DNA of 30,398 nucleotides. Source: Chara braunii. Taxonomy: Eukaryota; Streptophyta; Charophyceae; Charales; Characeae. Position 1 is the stretch's first letter. The number at the start of each line of letters is the position of its first letter. Made by a program: the position numbers and the translations under genes. Location: contig BFEA01000315.1 of the NCBI GenBank assembly GCA_003427395.1, forward strand, positions 1,471,663-1,502,060, written 5' to 3'. Below, one piece after another: positions 28,745 to 30,398 of the stretch. The notes under the pieces were generated by a model. The model saw only the letters and a list, made by a program, of their open reading frames with translations. It was not told where the DNA came from and ran no database searches.

Positions 28745-29420
28745 AGTAAATGGTTGAAACTACCAGTTGTAATCATGGTTATGGTTATACTAAGTGGTTT
28801 CAACCATTTATAACACATGGTGAAAAATAGACTATGGTAATGTACCATTCTTAACCATCATGGTCCAAGTGGTTTTAACCACACTGAACCATGGATTGGC
28901 ACCTGTGCATCATCATGCAAGGTACCCACCCATTTTAGCAATGTGTCATAAGTGGTGCTTTTCAACCCTAACAACCATGATACATGGTTAAAAATCCACA
29001 TGGTTAAAAAAACACAAGGTTAAAAAACCACATGGTTAGACTCGTAGCTGGTTTTGACCATTGTCCACCACTGACGGGCACGTGTATTACCGCCGGGCTC
29101 GAGTATTACCGCCGGGCTTGAGTATTACCACCGTATTGCATGGTCGTAAAAAGCCTAACAAATGGTTAAAAATGTACCATTTTTACGCATGGTAGTAAGT
29201 GGTTGCAACCGCCGCTTACGCTTCGATGGGTGCATGTGTATCGCCATGGTAAATACCATGGTAAATACCATAGCAATGCACCTTTTCTTTTTTTTAACCA
29301 TGTTCATGAATGGTGTCAACCATTGATGTATGGTTAAAGAACCATGGCAATGTACCAGGTTTAACCTCATGGTAAAAAAAGTGGTTTCAACCATTGTTTT
29401 TACCATTGATGGGGCCACAA
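28745..29420. repeat. Dense array of AACCAT/ATGGTT motifs in both orientations
   Basis: More than 25 copies of TGGTT, ACCAT or close relatives occur in about 675 bp, many as short palindromes such as GTGGTTTCAACCA, GTGGTTTTAACCAC and CCATGGTAAATACCATGG. A 20-bp unit with GTATTACCGCCGGGCT is repeated about three times at 29090-29135. No protein or RNA gene was found here; the 87-aa minus frame (29155-29418) has no domain. Confidence 0.7.
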
Positions 29421-29497
29421 GTGCTGGCTACCATGGCTATATTCGTGCCGTGTCCTTTTTAGAGCACACGTGGTGCGATCTAAGCCAATGAAGACAT

Positions 29498-29797
29498 GCA
29501 GTCGTTCGTCCAGTGGACAACCTTATTCGTCCGGATTCGTTCCTCTGCCATTCGATAAGCGAGCTCTTCTTCCACATCTAGTGGAACGGCGAGAGGGAGG
29601 AGAATTCCCCGCCGACATGTATTCGGTCGTTCAGCGGACAACACCATTCGTCCGGATTCGTTCACGGAAAACACCATTCGTCCGGATTCGTTCGCAGACT
29701 ACACCATTCGTACGGATTTGTTCCTCTGCCATTTGATAAGCGAGCTCTTTTTCCACACCTTGTGGAATGAGGAGACTGAGGAGAATTCCCCGCCGCT
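29498..29797. repeat. Tandem duplication of 120-180 bp with internal triplication
   Basis: Two blocks (about 29498-29619 and 29620-29797) share CGTCCGGATTCGTTC, then CTCTGCCATT(C/T)GATAAGCGA, then GAGAATTCCCCGCCG. In the second, ACACCATTCGTCCGGATTCG occurs three times with small changes. The overlapping short frames are not convincing genes. Confidence 0.8.
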
Positions 29798-29799
29798 TC

Positions 29800-30326
29800 T
29801 ACCTGGAGACACGTGTTGCACTTTTATCCTTGTCATAGAAGTTCTTGTTGTTCCCGCCAGGTCCTTCAAGTTGTGCTGCAGCTCTACTTTCAATGCTCCT
29901 CTCCATCAACTTCTTCTTCCTCCTCCTCCTCCTCCTCTGGCAGTTTTCTCCTACTGGCCATTCTCCCTCATTGATTTGCTCATTTAGCCTTTTGAGTGTG
30001 GCTCCCCTTCCCTGTTATAAGTTTATGTGGTATTTATTTATATCTCTATGGCCAACGAAAGTGGAGGAAACTCTCCTTCTATCATGCATCCTTCAGCTTG
30101 AGACAATGCTCCAATGAGCACCTTATCGTCTGCATCTTCTTCTTTAAGCATCTATCTCTGGTAATCTCTCTGCCTCCGGCATCCTTACACTCTAGCATCA
30201 CTTGTTCATTCTTTGGTTACTTCCACTTCAGACAAAATGCAGAGCATGTGCCTCACCATTTGTGAAGCGTTCATGAATAAAATTGTGCAGGTCACATTTG
30301 CCCTCCAAACTGGGCTTTATTTGTTC

Positions 30327-30327
<1 letters not shown>
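29800..30327. other. Pyrimidine-rich stretch without a gene
   Basis: Leu/Ser/Phe-rich open frames here (29718-30265, plus) translate TTC/CTC-rich DNA and show no domain. An AATAAA hexamer near 30276 could be a polyadenylation signal but has no assigned transcript. Confidence 0.5.

Positions 30328-30398
<71 letters not shown>
30328..30398. repeat. CT dinucleotide microsatellite at the window end
   Basis: An uninterrupted (CT)n run continues to the last base, so its true length is unknown. Confidence 0.95.

Overview
The window reads as nuclear DNA of a plant-lineage eukaryote. It has long gene-poor spacers, many mononucleotide and CT/CTC runs, decayed non-LTR retroelements, a tRNA-derived SINE, and fragments of mitochondrial DNA. 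Two long intronless reading frames are convincing host genes: an S4-domain RluA/RluD-type pseudouridine synthase with a transit-peptide-like N-terminus, and a P-class pentatricopeptide repeat (PPR) protein. Both families serve organelle RNA in plants and streptophyte algae. The land-plant-like mitochondrial atp1 remnant and the GIY-YIG/Penelope-like remnants fit a charophyte alga such as Chara. That genus-level guess is inference, not shown by the sequence. Layout, left half. 1-2700: CT microsatellites, a ~1.1 kb foldback inverted repeat (301-1411), a 40-nt poly-C run and several degenerate tandem repeats. 2700-3900: a stem-loop and a 24-bp minisatellite. 3914-6252: a 5'-truncated LINE on the minus strand with poly-A tail, 14-bp target-site duplications and a 4-bp frameshifting duplication. 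6757-7014: a library artefact left in the assembly, namely a 38-bp Nextera mate-pair junction between two identical 110-bp copies. 7106-9271: the pseudouridine synthase gene, whose last codons and stop are caught in a 155-bp tandem duplication. 9642-9706: a poly-T tract with its own target-site duplication. Right half. 10300-10600: SINE. 10650-12400: stem-loops and a possible LINE zinc-knuckle remnant. 12973-14036 and 17225-17590 (minus): pieces of a Penelope-like element (RT N-terminal region, and a GIY-YIG nuclease upstream of it). 14782-15208 and 18440-18606: relics of a group II intron RT, mitochondrial atp1 and mitochondrial LSU rRNA, giving a broken NUMT-like mosaic. 19300-24000: AT-rich DNA with degenerate tandem repeats and an element family with ~80-bp terminal inverted repeats. 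24552-24642: seven perfect 13-bp units carrying bZIP-type ACGT cores, about 300 bp upstream of the PPR ORF. 24937-28650: the PPR gene, with a 680-residue low-complexity tail ending in in-frame 42-bp repeats. 28690-29800: an array of AACCAT/ATGGTT motifs in both orientations and another tandem duplication. The window ends in (CT)n. The two host genes do not form an operon and have no visible regulatory link; both probably act in organelle RNA maturation. I found no clear novel multi-gene system. The best leads are the mate-pair artefact, the ACGT array, the PPR tail repeats, the acidic insertion in the synthase, and the GIY-YIG-before-RT order of the Penelope-like remnants.
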